Shown here in pieces: positions 46,700 through 57,700 of a DNA stretch of 64,000 bases. The notes below the pieces were generated by a model that did not search any database, was not told the origin of the DNA, and saw nothing but the letters and a program-made list of their open reading frames with translations. The stretch is from Edaphochlamys debaryana (lineage: Eukaryota; Chlorophyta; Chlorophyceae; Chlamydomonadales). Position 1 is the first letter of the stretch; each line of letters opens with the position of its first letter. The stretch is from assembly GCA_016858145.1 (NCBI GenBank), contig JAEHOE010000128.1, positions 186,001 through 250,000 on the forward strand. The letters are read 5' to 3'. Made by a program: the position numbers and the translations under genes.

Positions 46700-47232
46700 G
46701 CGGAAGACGCGGGCGGGGCGGCGGGGAAGGCAGTGCGGGGGCACGTCGGCCCGCTCGGCGAAGTTGGTTTTCTCGTGGTGTGGAGGTGCAACGAGGGTGG
46801 GCATGCGCGCGACTGCTGGACTGCTGCTGTTGCTGCAGAACGGCGGTCTGACGTGTGACCATGCGCTTTCTATGTCCTTACCGGGCACGCTGCGGTCGCG
46901 GGCGAATGGACAACACTTTGTTGTGGGCTGGTTAACGCAATGGCACATATAACGATCCTACGTTTTCGGGGCGCCCGCGATTAGGCCTTCGGCTTCGGAC
47001 CCCCAAAGGCCACAGCGGATGCCTGTACGCATAAACACAGCTACACCGCGCACCAAATATACTTCCACATTGCTTCAGCCACAGCTCACTCGCTCAGGGA
47101 CCGCGCCTGGACTTTGCCTAAGCCGTCCGGCGCGCTGCTGATAAACCCACAAATGGGGCAGTTGTCTAAGACCTCAGAAATTACCGCACGCTGCCCAGGG
47201 CGCGCGTAGTGCGCAAGTATGCGACTCCCGGC
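46700..47232. other. intergenic region between tandem plus-strand genes
   Basis: 533 bp with the THO1 3' UTR and the promoter of the next gene. Locally AT-richer between 46930 and 47070. No TGTAA was found. Nothing else is recognisable. Confidence 0.4.
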
Positions 47233-50200
47233 ATGGCGGTGAAATGGGGAGTGCTCCAGCGCGGAGTAACAGCGCAATGGAGTCTAGTGCTCTCCCTCCT
47301 ACTCAGCGGTGTGGCGCTCAGCATGGCCCAAGGTAAGTGAAATAAGGCCGAGCGGCAAAGGGCGATGGGAACGTCCTTCTGCGATAGGTCCTGGCAGCAT
47401 CTACCTTCAGTCGCCAGCGCACTTACGGTCCTGTATGCAACGTGTGCGTGCCACGGCGCAGGCGGGACTATCCTCGGAGGCTACGCACGCATGGGGGGCC
47501 CCGCTCGCAGCTGCTCGGTAGGTCGTCGCTGGACCCTTGGCGCTGAGTGCCTTGCCGCACTGGGCTCCGTGGACTCGTTTGACAATGACACGCCACGCGG
47601 CGCAGGTCACGGTTTCGAGCATGGCCCCCGGTGGGCAAGTGTTTGGCACAGCGAGTACAGGCGATTGGGGCGCCTTCAACGCTACGGTGCTCCCCAACAC
47701 GGAGGCGGTCTTCAGGGTGGGTAGGCGGCCGCACCCCGAGCAACCGCAACGAACTCCACCCACGCCTGACGGGCTTGCCTGAGCCGTGCCGCTCCCCGCG
47801 CACAACTACAGAAGCCTAGCACAACCCCCCGCTTCCCCGCAACCCGCCAAGCTGTCGTACTTGCCTGACTCTTCCTCACTCCTCCTCCCGCACACCTCGC
47901 TTTCCCCCCAGGTGTCCCTGGCCCCCAGCAGCTCGTGCCGGGACGCCTTCACGGGGCTGCTGCTGCCCTTTGAGGTCATCCACGCCCTGCCCGCGGGCCT
48001 GGGCTCCGCGGGCCTCAGCTGGTCCACCTTCGCGGCCTTTGCGCACATGGAGCTCATCGCGGCCCCGGGGCAGGCGGGGCTGCGCAACCTCACCAACGCC
48101 ACCTACGTACGGCAGGCCGTGGACGCGCTGTACGACGCGCTCAACGTGTCGCTGCCGCTGTACGGCGCCGACCCGCTGACGCTCAACCCGTACGCCATGC
48201 TGCCCAGCGGCGCCCCGGGCAACCGCACGCTGGCGGTGGCGGTGCTGGCGGTGGACCGGCAGGTGTGTGTGGGGGGGGGGGGGGGGGGGGAGGGGGATAT
48301 ACGTTATGCAGGGGCAAGGGGGGGTGGAGGCGGCTTCTCAGGCGCCTGCCCGGCACAGAGAATAGCGAATAACCGGTAATAGCAGCGGACTCACGCCCCC
48401 CCCCCGGAACCCCCCAGATCTCCGCCATGCTGCACCTGGGCACTGCGCTGCTGCGCTGGAGCCTGCCTGGGGCGGCCTCGGGCGCGGGCGGCAACAGCAG
48501 CACCGCCCTGGCCCGCATCGTGGGGGCGCAGGGGGTGGCGGTGATGCTGAGCATGGACAAGCTGTGGGAGCGCATCCAGCTGGAGCGCCTGGCGGAGCAG
48601 GCGGCGGCCAACGCCTCGGTGCTGGCAGCCACCACGCCCTCGCCGCCGCCCCTGGCGCCGGGCGTGGTCTCCTCCCCGCCGCCGCCGCCCTCGCCCCCCG
48701 CGCCCCCCTCCCCCCCCATGGTGGCCAGCCTTGAGGCCCTCACCCTGGCCGTCAGCACGGGCGGCGCGGGCGGCCTGACCTACTCGGACGTGTCCCGCGA
48801 GATCCTGCTCTCGGCCGCCGCCGCCGCCAACGTGACCGTCAGCCCCGGCGCGCTCAACTCCACCGCCAACGTGATCGCCTCGCTGGCGGCCTACGCGGCC
48901 ATGGTCAAGGCCGTGGCGCTGGCGGAGCTGCAGGGGGTGGAGGTGGGGCTCAACGCGCTCAACGCTGCGGTCATGCTGGCCCGCCTGGCGCAGGTGCAGG
49001 CCGAGGCCACGGCGCAGATCCCGGCGCTGCTGGGGCTGGCGCCCGGGCAGGCGCAGCCCAACCCGCACGCGCTGGACACGTACGTGCTGGACGCGCTGCC
49101 CGAGCGGGTCAGCAAGGCGCGGGTGGACCTGGATGCGGTGATGGCGGCGCTGGGGCTGGAGCCGCCCGGGGCCTCGGTGCCGGCGGCGGGGGCGGCGGCG
49201 GTGCTGGGGCCGCTGTGGGGGTGCGAGGGGCAGGCCAACGACCTGTGGACGCCGGGTGAGGGGGGGCGGAGGGGGTCGAGGAGGGTCGAGGAGGCCTGCG
49301 GGTTAACCGGCAGGTTGACCGGAGGCGGGGAGGGCGCGGGCACCTGGGTGCGACCCCTTCACGGGCGGGGACCAACGAGTGCCGGGCCAAAGGGGAAGCC
49401 GCATCGGGGTTGCAGGCACCTGACTCGCTGCTGCTTCCCTGCGCTCCTGCCCTCCCCTCCGTGTCCCCCCCCCCAGGCTACGAGTCCTTCCAGACGGGCT
49501 CCCTGGGCGGGCGGCTGGAGCTGCGCGCCCGGGGCCTGGGCACCGTGACGGTGTCCCCCTACCGCCCCTGCGCCGACGGGCTGTCCAACCTGCCGCTCAA
49601 CCTGTCGGTGTCGGCGCTGGGGCCCGCGGGGCCGGCGGTGGTGGTGTCGCCCGTGGCCATGTTGGGCATGGTGGGGCCCGGGGGGGGGAGGGGAGGGGAG
49701 GGCGTAAGGGGGGCCGCGTTGAATGATACCTGGGTGTGCACTTGCCGGGCCTGGCGATGGCTGACACTGTTGGCCCCGTGAGGCCCCTGTAGTAACCAGC
49801 CCCTTACCACCCCATCCCTCCCCCAAGGGCCTGTACTCTGTCAACGCCACCCGCAACCTGGCCACCGTCACCCCGGCCGTGCAGCGGGCGGCCTTCGCGG
49901 CCATGGGGCTGGACGCGGACGCAGTGGCGGCGGCGCTGGTGCCGCCACTGGACGCCACCCGCGTGCCCGCCTCGCCCCCCCCCGCCTCACCGCCGCCCCC
50001 CGACGACGGCTCCGGCTCGCCCCCGCCCTCGGCCCTGCAGGTGCGGCCCACCCCTGGCTACTGACAGCCGCACCTGGCCCCCCTCCTGCGCAGTGCACCC
50101 CCACCCCACCCCCTGCCCGCTCACCCACCTGGCCCCCCACCTCCTTCCTCCCCAACCCCCCCCCCCCAGGAGTCCGGCTCCGTGTCCGCCTACGACGACC

Positions 50201-53200
50201 TCTTCAACGCCTCGCAGCCGCTGACGGTGGCGGCGGTGGCGGCCAATGCGCAGCTGGTGGGGGTCTACTACGCGGCCAGGTGGGGGGCGGGGTTGTGTCT
50301 GAATGGAGGGGTAGTTGTGGCGGAGGTTTGCAAAACAGGGCTGGGGCAGGGCTACGAGGAGCGGCAGCCACGGGGATGGATGGGTCAGGAGTCTGAGGTG
50401 CCACCGCCTCCCTCCGCCTCCTCCTCCCCCTCGCCCCTCCAGGGCCATGTTCACCTCCTCCTGCTTCTACGCCTACGGCATTGACTCGTGGGAGAACGCC
50501 CACGTCTTCACCGTCACACTGGCCACCTACGCACTGGGGGCCAAGGCGCTGGACACACCCGGGGGGTGAGGGGGGAGGGGCGGCAGGGGGGGGTCTGATG
50601 GAGAGGGGTGGGATTCGGGTTAGCGAGGGCGGTGGTCGGCAAGGGCGATGATGAGGGGCGCGCTATCATTGCCACCCCTCGTCGCGAGCTGCCGTCTCCT
50701 ACCCCCGAACGCCCGCCCCACCACCACCCCTTCCTCACCCCGCCCCACCCGCAGCAAGCTGGACCTCTCCAGCGCCTCCACGCTCAACGAGCTGTGGGCG
50801 GCCCTGCGCCAGGCCTGCACCTTCAACTCCACCGCCCTGCTGTACAGCAACGGCTCGGCGCCGGGGGTGAGCGGGGAGGGGGCGGCACCGGGCGAGAGCA
50901 AGGGGAGCGGGTGGGGCACGGACCTCTGCAGGCAGGCAGGCAGGCAGCTGTGTCGGGTGGGAGCACCTCCCGGGCCTCAGTCCTGAGCCACCCGCGCTGC
51001 CCCCACCCCCCAGAGCTCCGTGGCCCGCGGCACGCTGCTGAGCGGGGGCCTGGCCTCGGTACTGGGGGCAGCCACGGTGCGGAGCAACCTGGGCCGCAGG
51101 CTTGCGGGGGAGGGGGAGGCGGCCGAGGGAGGATGGGAGGGGGCTCGACGCCTGGCGGCGGCGGAGCTGGAGCTGCGGGAGGAGCAGCGGCAGCAGCAGC
51201 GGCCGGACCGGGTGCCCCGTGCCGCGGAGCTGGGGGCGGCAGCAGCGGGGGCGGGGGCGGGTGCTGCAGGGGCGGGTCGGCCCCTGCCCGCGCAGGGCCC
51301 CCTGCCGCTGCCCCCGCCCGGCTCCCGCTCCCCCGCGGAGGCCCGCATGGCTGCGCAGCTGCTGGGCTGGGGGGTGGCGGCGAGGCTGCCCGCGCACCTG
51401 AGCCTGCTGGGGCTGGGGCTGGAGGGGGAGGGGGAGGAGGGGCGGCAGCACCCCCTGCCCCAGCCCCAGCCCGGTCGGCGTCGGCGGCTGGCGGTGTTCG
51501 CTGACCACCTGGACATGCCGCAGATCAACAGCAAGGTCACGACGGTGAGGGGCGAGCGGCGTCGGTCAGGGGAGGCGGGGGAGGAGTTGATGATGAAAGC
51601 AGGCAAGGAGGAAGAGGAGTGGGGAAGGCAGTGACGAGGAGGGCAAGGAGCTGGAAAGGAAGGCCATCAAGCACGGTTGTGGGGAAGTCTGGGTTAACCC
51701 TTCCCTCGCCCCCCCCCCTGCTCCGCGTCCCCTCCAGATCCTGCAGGGCATCAACACGCAGCTGCGGGCCCTCCAGAACGCCTCCCTGGCCGCTGCCTCA
51801 CCCCCCGCGGGGGCCGCCGGCACCAACCTCACGGCGCTGCTGGTCAACGCCACGCAGCTGGGCTGGGTGGCGCAGCAGTCGCTCTACACGCGCCTGTCGC
51901 AGGTGGGGCCGGGCGGGTGGCAGCAGGCTGGGCGGGGTGGCCAGGGATGGCCAAGGGCCTACAGAAGGCAGGGAGTGGTGCGGGGCATCCGGGGCCCTGG
52001 TCCCTTCCGCCTCGAGCATCGCCGAGGCCCGGCTTAACGCCAGCCTCCGCCCCCTGCCCTCCCCCCACCCACCCACCCCCCAGGTGATGGGTGCCGAGTA
52101 CAGCGACGGCCGCTCCCTGGTGGACGCGGTGCAGCGGGTGGCGGTGGACTTCCTGGGGCTGCCGGCGCTGGGGGCGCGCATGGCGGAGGCGAGCATATCG
52201 TACAGTGAGTCTGGGGTGTGGGGCGGGGGAGGGGAGGGGGGCAGGGAACGGGGGAGGCAGGAGCCTGGGGCCCCGGAGGGTGAGGGAGGGCAGCAGGGAC
52301 GCACAAGGGGTGGTACGGGGGGGGGGGGCAGTCGGGCAGGTGGCGGCGGGTTGTTGGCTCTCGCTCACCCCTCTTGCCCGCTCTTCCCCCCGCCCCCACC
52401 CCCACCCCTCACTCTGCAGACACCATCTGCGCCGCCCAGGGCTCTCAGTGCAACCTCACGGTGACGGACCCCTGGGGCCCCTCGCCCTCGCCCTCCCCCG
52501 CCGCCGCCGCCCCCCCTCCCGCCAAGAAGTCCAACACCGCGCTCTACGTGGGCGTGGCGCTGGGGGCGGTGGCGGGGGCGGCGGTGCTGGCGGCGCTGGG
52601 CTGGGTGCTGTGGAAGCGGAACAAGACGGCGCAGGTGCGGCGGGGGCCGGGGGAGGGGCGGGGCGGGTGCGGAGAGCGTGAGGGGCAGATGGCGGGGAGG
52701 CTGGGTTACGCACTAGACTTGCGGATGCCCTTGCCCGCTCAACCCAAGCGCGCCTCAAGCCGCCCACCCCACCCCCTCCGAGACGCTCTCGCGCTCAGCT
52801 TCAAACACCCCCCCCCCTCGTTTCGGGGGATATTGTTATGTGCCTTTCGGGTGGTGGTGTGCGGCGCGTTGCACTTGCATGCCCAAAGCACCCCAGCGAC
52901 CTGCCGGTCTGTTACCTGCGACTATATAGTGCTTCGGGATAGCGTTCAGCCGCCGCTGCCTACGCCACTTTCAGCTCCAGCCTCAGCGCACGCCTCTTCC
53001 ACGGACACCCGACCCTATCACGGACACTGTGGCGGTATGTACCTTCTCCGGCAATCCCACTAACGATTCGATGCTCTCCCGCTTATCAGCTTCAAACACC
53101 CCCCCCCTTCCCCCCCCCCCGACCCCCCCAGGTCAAGAAGACCGTGGTCAACACGTTCAAGGCGGGCGACGCCACCGCCATGAACACGCGCCTCGCCTCC

Positions 53201-54427
53201 ACCATTGTGCGAACCAACCCCCTGGACGCGCCGCCGCCAGGGAACGGCACCTACAGAGCGGTGAGCGCAGCCGCGGAGCACACCCCGCCCTGCCCTGCCC
53301 TGCCCTGCCCTCCCGCACCCCCTGGCCTTGCGCCCCGCTCGAGGCTGCGTTTCACACTCCATGCCCCTCGCTCCGCTGCTGCCCCTGACGCCCCAGCCCC
53401 TCCCCCCTCCCCTCCCCCCCCCCAGGGCTCGGTGCTTGGCGCCAACGGGGGCGTGGTGCAGGCGGCCCTGGGCCACAACCCCTCGGTGGCGCAGGACTAC
53501 CCCCTCTACGCCGCCTCCTCCTCGCTGCTCATGCCGGGGGCCTCGGGGGCCACGGGCCTGCCCCCGCGATCGCCCGCGCCCGGCACCCCGCCCCGCGCCT
53601 GCGCCAGCGCCTCGGCGGGCTACGCGGGGCACCAGGGCTACGTGCCCTCGCCCCTGGGCGGCGCCCACGGCCCCGCGCTGCTGACGGACCGCGTCAGCCC
53701 CGGGGGCCCCCCCCTGCCCTCGGGCCGCTCCCTGCTGGCCCCCGGCTCCCCCGCGCCGCAGGGCTACAAGACCTACCCCAACGCCGCCTTCCTGACCCCC
53801 AACGGCCAGGGGGAGGCGGACGCCACGGCGCAGCGGGACACGGGCGGCCACCTGCTGCCGCCCCACCCCGCCTCGCCCTTCGCCACGGCGCAGGCCTACC
53901 GCCCGGGCGCCGCGCCCAGCAGCCCCGGGCTCAACTCCACGACGGGGCGCCGCGGGCAGCTGCCGCCCCTGGCAACCTACTCGGCGGCGGGTGCCAGCGC
54001 CGGCCACAACCTGAGCGCCAGCCTGCGCACCATCCCCGTCAACACCAACTTCAACTCCTCCCTGCGCCCCCCACCCCACCCCGCCTCCCGCGAGCACAGC
54101 GGCGCACTGCCCTCTGGCGCCTACGCCCTGGGGGGGGCGGCCTCGGAGCCGCACCCCGCCCACTACCCGCACCCGCTCCACTCCTCCCTGGACCTGCCCC
54201 GCCCCGGGCCCGCGCCCAGCTACAGCCCCGCGCCCAACGGCGGCGCCTCCTCGCTGGCCACCTCGCTACGGAGCGTCGCGGGGGGAGCGGGCGGCGGAGG
54301 GGCGCACGGGCACTCGGGGTCGTTCGTGCAGCACGGGGGCGGGGGCGGGGGGGCGCAGGTGGCCCCGGCGCCCACGTCCGGGGGCTACGGCCCGCCTTCA
54401 CTCAACAGCACGGGGCGGCGATCGTGA
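47233..54427 (+). CDS. large Pro-rich, probably glycosylated type I membrane protein of unknown function
   Basis: Predicted about 1456 aa. Exons are 47233-47332, 47388-~47443, 47606-47716, 47912-48262, 48418-49255, 49477-49670, 49828-50040, 50170-50279, 50443-50565, 50755-50866, 51014-51544, 51738-51902, 52084-52204, 52420-52634, 53132-53260 and 53426-54427. Only the end of exon 2 is uncertain. The first 33 residues form a signal peptide (SLVLSLLLSGVALSMA). The ectodomain has many NxS/T sites and an extensin-like stretch ([16 protein letters not shown], about 290), typical of algal hydroxyproline-rich proteins. One transmembrane helix (LYVGVALGAVAGAAVLAALG, about 1050-1073) is followed by WKRNK as the cytosolic border. 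The tail of about 380 residues is Gly/Pro/Ser/Ala-rich with little hydrophobic content. No enzyme or adhesion domain was recognised. It may be a cell-surface or wall-linked protein (inference). Confidence 0.72.
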
Positions 54428-56209
54428 GGGAGGGTGGGGGGGCTCAGGGGGAAGAAGTGCAACTTCAAACGCAATGAGGGTGGGGGTCCATGTTGCTGCG
54501 AGGGGGGTACCGCTGCATGCCATCTGGCTTCTGGGATGAGGATTGGATCGTGGGGTGAGGCGGCATCATTCAAAAGAGGGGGGCGCGGCTACCTGTGAGG
54601 GGCCCGCGGTTTGAGTCAGGAAGGTGTTACATACCACATCTGTGGCTCGCGCAAACTGCTTTTTTCCAGTGGGGCTTCATCCGCCGCAGGCGGGGCCCAG
54701 TGCATGCGCTCTGCCTACGTGCGGGCGGCCGTTGGTCGTGGTGGCAGAGCCGAGCGCTGGGCTGCGAAGGGTGGGGCGGGGTGCATATCCATCTCACTTT
54801 GAGATGTCTGTCGGGGCACTGCTGCGAACGCAGCGCCCCTGCCTTCATGGACGCCCGCGGACGCACTGCGCGCAGGTGGGGGGCCGTGGGAGCCCCTCAC
54901 TGCGCGCGCTTCACTCAAAGTGGCAAGTAAGGCATTCACTTCATCTGACGTCGAGGAGCGCCCCGCCTTGAGGGCCGGGCCTTGAGCTGCTGACGCATTG
55001 GACGCTGGGGTAGCTGGGCGGGCGGGCTTGAGCCCCGCACGTTGCAGTGAGTGGACCCTGGCACGTGACTGCCCTTCATACCGGTATGGATCGGACGCAT
55101 GGGGTGGCTCGTGGCTGACCTGTGTTGGTTTACACTGCTGCTCAGCACTTCGTTCTACTCAGCACTGTTCTCTTCCCGCTCTTTCCCTGTGTTTTCACAC
55201 TGCTTTCTTGTGATGACATACATGGTGGTGAGGAGTGCGCGATCCCCTGAGGATCACATGCCTTCTGAGATGGCACCAAAGCCTGATCCCGATTAGCCAC
55301 CATGTAATACGGTACTCCACGGCTGCACATCAACAGCGCAAGGCAGCAATCCGCTCCGTGAGGCAGCCTGCAACTAGCACACGACTCGCTCTCCTCTCGT
55401 CCCTCGAGCAGTACGGTATTGCAGATGCCATCAAAATTCAAGGCTAATGTAGCTGATCGTCGCCGCCCCTGCCTGCCTTCATCCCTCAACCGTACAACCA
55501 GAACCTTTGTCACACACGCGGTCTTCTGCCAGCTAGGGACCTAGGGTACCTGACGCCATCAGGCCTGATAAGTCCAGGATTAAGGGCTGAGGCGCAAACT
55601 ATTCTACTAATAGCACGGTGCCAACAACTAGGCAACCCTGAGCCGTAGGTTGGAATGAATGCATCTGGGCTAACCGTCCGCCCTTCATCTCTCTCAGGAA
55701 CTGCGACTCAGCGGCGCATGCGGTACAGCAACACTCCCCTCTCATCGGTCCCCGGACAGGGCAGTCTAGCTCACGACGGGCCAAGCGGGGCGAGCTGACA
55801 GTAACGTCATCTCAGCCCGGAAGGGGGTGCTTGGGCCACGGTGGGCTTTACGGAGTCCTCTACCGCCACGCCCGCCAGGCATCGGCGCCCCCACGGAACG
55901 CGGGCAGCACCCATCTGCCCTGGGGCACCCTTCCGCACACAGGACACAATGATGTACGAGCGGCCACATGAAGCCCCCGTGGTCAACCCATTTAGTCAAT
56001 CCACAGCTCCGGGAAGCAGTACAAACTGGCATACAAAATGACAGCCTACGCGGGGGGCATTCGCAGCAGGGTTGAATGCGGCCCGGCCCAGCCTAGAAGA
56101 TCCGGGGAGCTGCAGGAATGCATGCAAGTTGCAGTTGCATGCGCGGCAATTCGTTTGATCTCCGTTGGGTTCCCAAAACGTTGGTGCTCTCCTCACTCCT
56201 CTCCTCTTC
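54428..56209. other. intergenic region between convergent membrane-protein genes
   Basis: 1.8 kb between the stops of two convergent genes. A plus-strand TGTAA is at 55303-55307, 876 bp after the first stop. No coding frame with introns or domains was seen. Composition is lower in GC than the genes. Confidence 0.4.
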
Positions 56210-57700
56210 TCAGGGCCTGGCCGTGCCGGCGCCCGACCGCCGCTGCGCCTCTGCGTGCGCCCGCTGGGCCTCCGCCAGCAGTGCAGCCACCGCCCGGACG
56301 GCCGCAGCCTGGGCCGCTGCGGAGGCGGCGGGGCCTGTGGAGGGGCCGTTCTGGCGAGGGGCCGAGGAGCTGCGGGGGGCGCCGGTCGCAGCAGGGCCGG
56401 CATGGCCGCGCGTGGGGGAGGGGGAGCGACAGCGCTGAGGAGAGCGCACTGGGCTGCCGGCCCGTGCCTGCTGCGCGGGGTGTGCTGTGGGGGCGTCTCC
56501 GCTCTGGCGCGGCGTCAGGATGCAGGGGCTGGTGCTGGGGCTCTCCAGGGGTGCGCGGGAGGCCGGGCGCCTGGCCGAGGGAGAGGTGGAGGTGGAGGCG
56601 GGACGGAGCGGTGTGGGGTGCAGCGCCGGCACCGCCACGGGGCCAACGCCCCCGGGCGGCGCAGGGCCTGCGGGAGCGGTCTTGGCCGGCCCTGCCGGCG
56701 CTGCCGGCTCCCCCCCGCCTCCGCGCCACCGGGCAATGAGCAGTGCCGCCCCCATGGCCAGCAGCGCCAGAGCCACCGCCCCACCGACGGCGCCCCCAAT
56801 GGCCGCCCCCAGGTTGACCGAGGAGGGCGCCGCCGCCCCCCCGGCCTCGCCCTCCGCCGCCCGCTGTGCGCCCGAGGCCAGTAGCGGCAGCGGCAGAGGC
56901 AGGGCGGAGCTGCCCCCCAGCGGCACCTCGGGGGCGCCCGCGTTGGCGGCTGGCGAGCGCACGCCCCCGCGCATGCAGCTGCTGCCGGGCTCGCAGCAGT
57001 AGGCGCCTGCGCAGCACCAGGGGGCGGGGGAGGGACACAGCAGGAAGCCACGGCTTGTCGGTGAAGCATCACCACGATCGCCCCCCACCACCGTTGCACC
57101 TGCACAAGGACGGTCCTGCCTCGCCTCTGGCCTCCGCCATCCTCCGCCACGCCAGCCACCGGCAACCCGCCACCTCGTCCCCCCCCCCCCCGCCCCCGCC
57201 CCCTCACCGCAGCACGTGTGACGCGCCTCGCAGTACTGCCCGCCCTCACCGCAGCACGTGGCCGCAGCGGGCACGCAGCCGGCGCCGCACAGCCGCATCC
57301 CCGCGGCGCAGGCCGCCACGCAGGCCGCCGCTGTGCCGTTGGGCCCGGCGCGGCAGGCGCTGCCAGGGCCGCAGCACAGGCCGCCGTCGCAGCAGGTGGA
57401 GCCAGCGGCGCAGGCGAAGGCGTCCGCACCGGCGGCAGCCGGGCAGCAGCTCTCTCCCGCAGGCAGGCAGAGCGAGCCGCACGGGGTGAGGCCCGATGCA
57501 CACACGGGTGCATGTTGCGTGAGGCGACGGGCGCCGATTCGCGTCGCAAGGCCGGATGTTCCGGTTAGTGGTGGTGCAACCAGGATGGGCACGCCATTCC
57601 CATGTTGCGCGCCGGCTGGTGTGCCGCGCGCAGCGGCGACGGTTAATCTACCCGCCGCCACCAATAGCGCGAGCAGCACGCGGAGGAGGCAGCCTTGCAT
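56210..57700 (-). CDS. Cys-rich type I membrane protein of unknown function
   Basis: Predicted 429 aa from two exons, 57208-57700 and 56210-57006, joined in phase. MQGCLLRVLLALLVAAGRLTV is a signal peptide. Residues about 65-175 hold many Cys, often paired (SCCPAAAG, STCCDGGLCCGPGSAC, ATCCGEGG, HTCCG, AYCCEPGSSC), spaced somewhat like granulin or other small disulfide-rich modules, although no exact family fits. One transmembrane helix lies at about 230-255 (GGAVGGAVALALLAMGAALL), followed by ARWRGGG. The last 170 residues are Pro/Ser/Ala/Arg-rich, and the final part (AAQAAAVRAVAALLAEAQRA) is likely helical. The intron falls inside the Cys module. Function is unknown; an extracellular sensing or matrix role is only a guess. 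Confidence 0.7.
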   Translation of the reverse strand: MQGCLLRVLLALLVAAGRLTVAAARGTPAGAQHGNGVPILVAPPLTGTSGLATRIGARRLTQHAPVCASGLTPCGSLCLPAGESCCPAAAGADAFACAAGSTCCDGGLCCGPGSACRAGPNGTAAACVAACAAGMRLCGAGCVPAAATCCGEGGQYCEARHTCCGEGAGAGGGGTRWRVAGGWRGGGWRRPEARQDRPCAGATVVGGDRGDASPTSRGFLLCPSPAPWCCAGAYCCEPGSSCMRGGVRSPAANAGAPEVPLGGSSALPLPLPLLASGAQRAAEGEAGGAAAPSSVNLGAAIGGAVGGAVALALLAMGAALLIARWRGGGGEPAAPAGPAKTAPAGPAPPGGVGPVAVPALHPTPLRPASTSTSPSARRPASRAPLESPSTSPCILTPRQSGDAPTAHPAQQARAGSPVRSPQRCRSPSPTRGHAGPAATGAPRSSSAPRQNGPSTGPAASAAAQAAAVRAVAALLAEAQRAHAEAQRRSGAGTARP

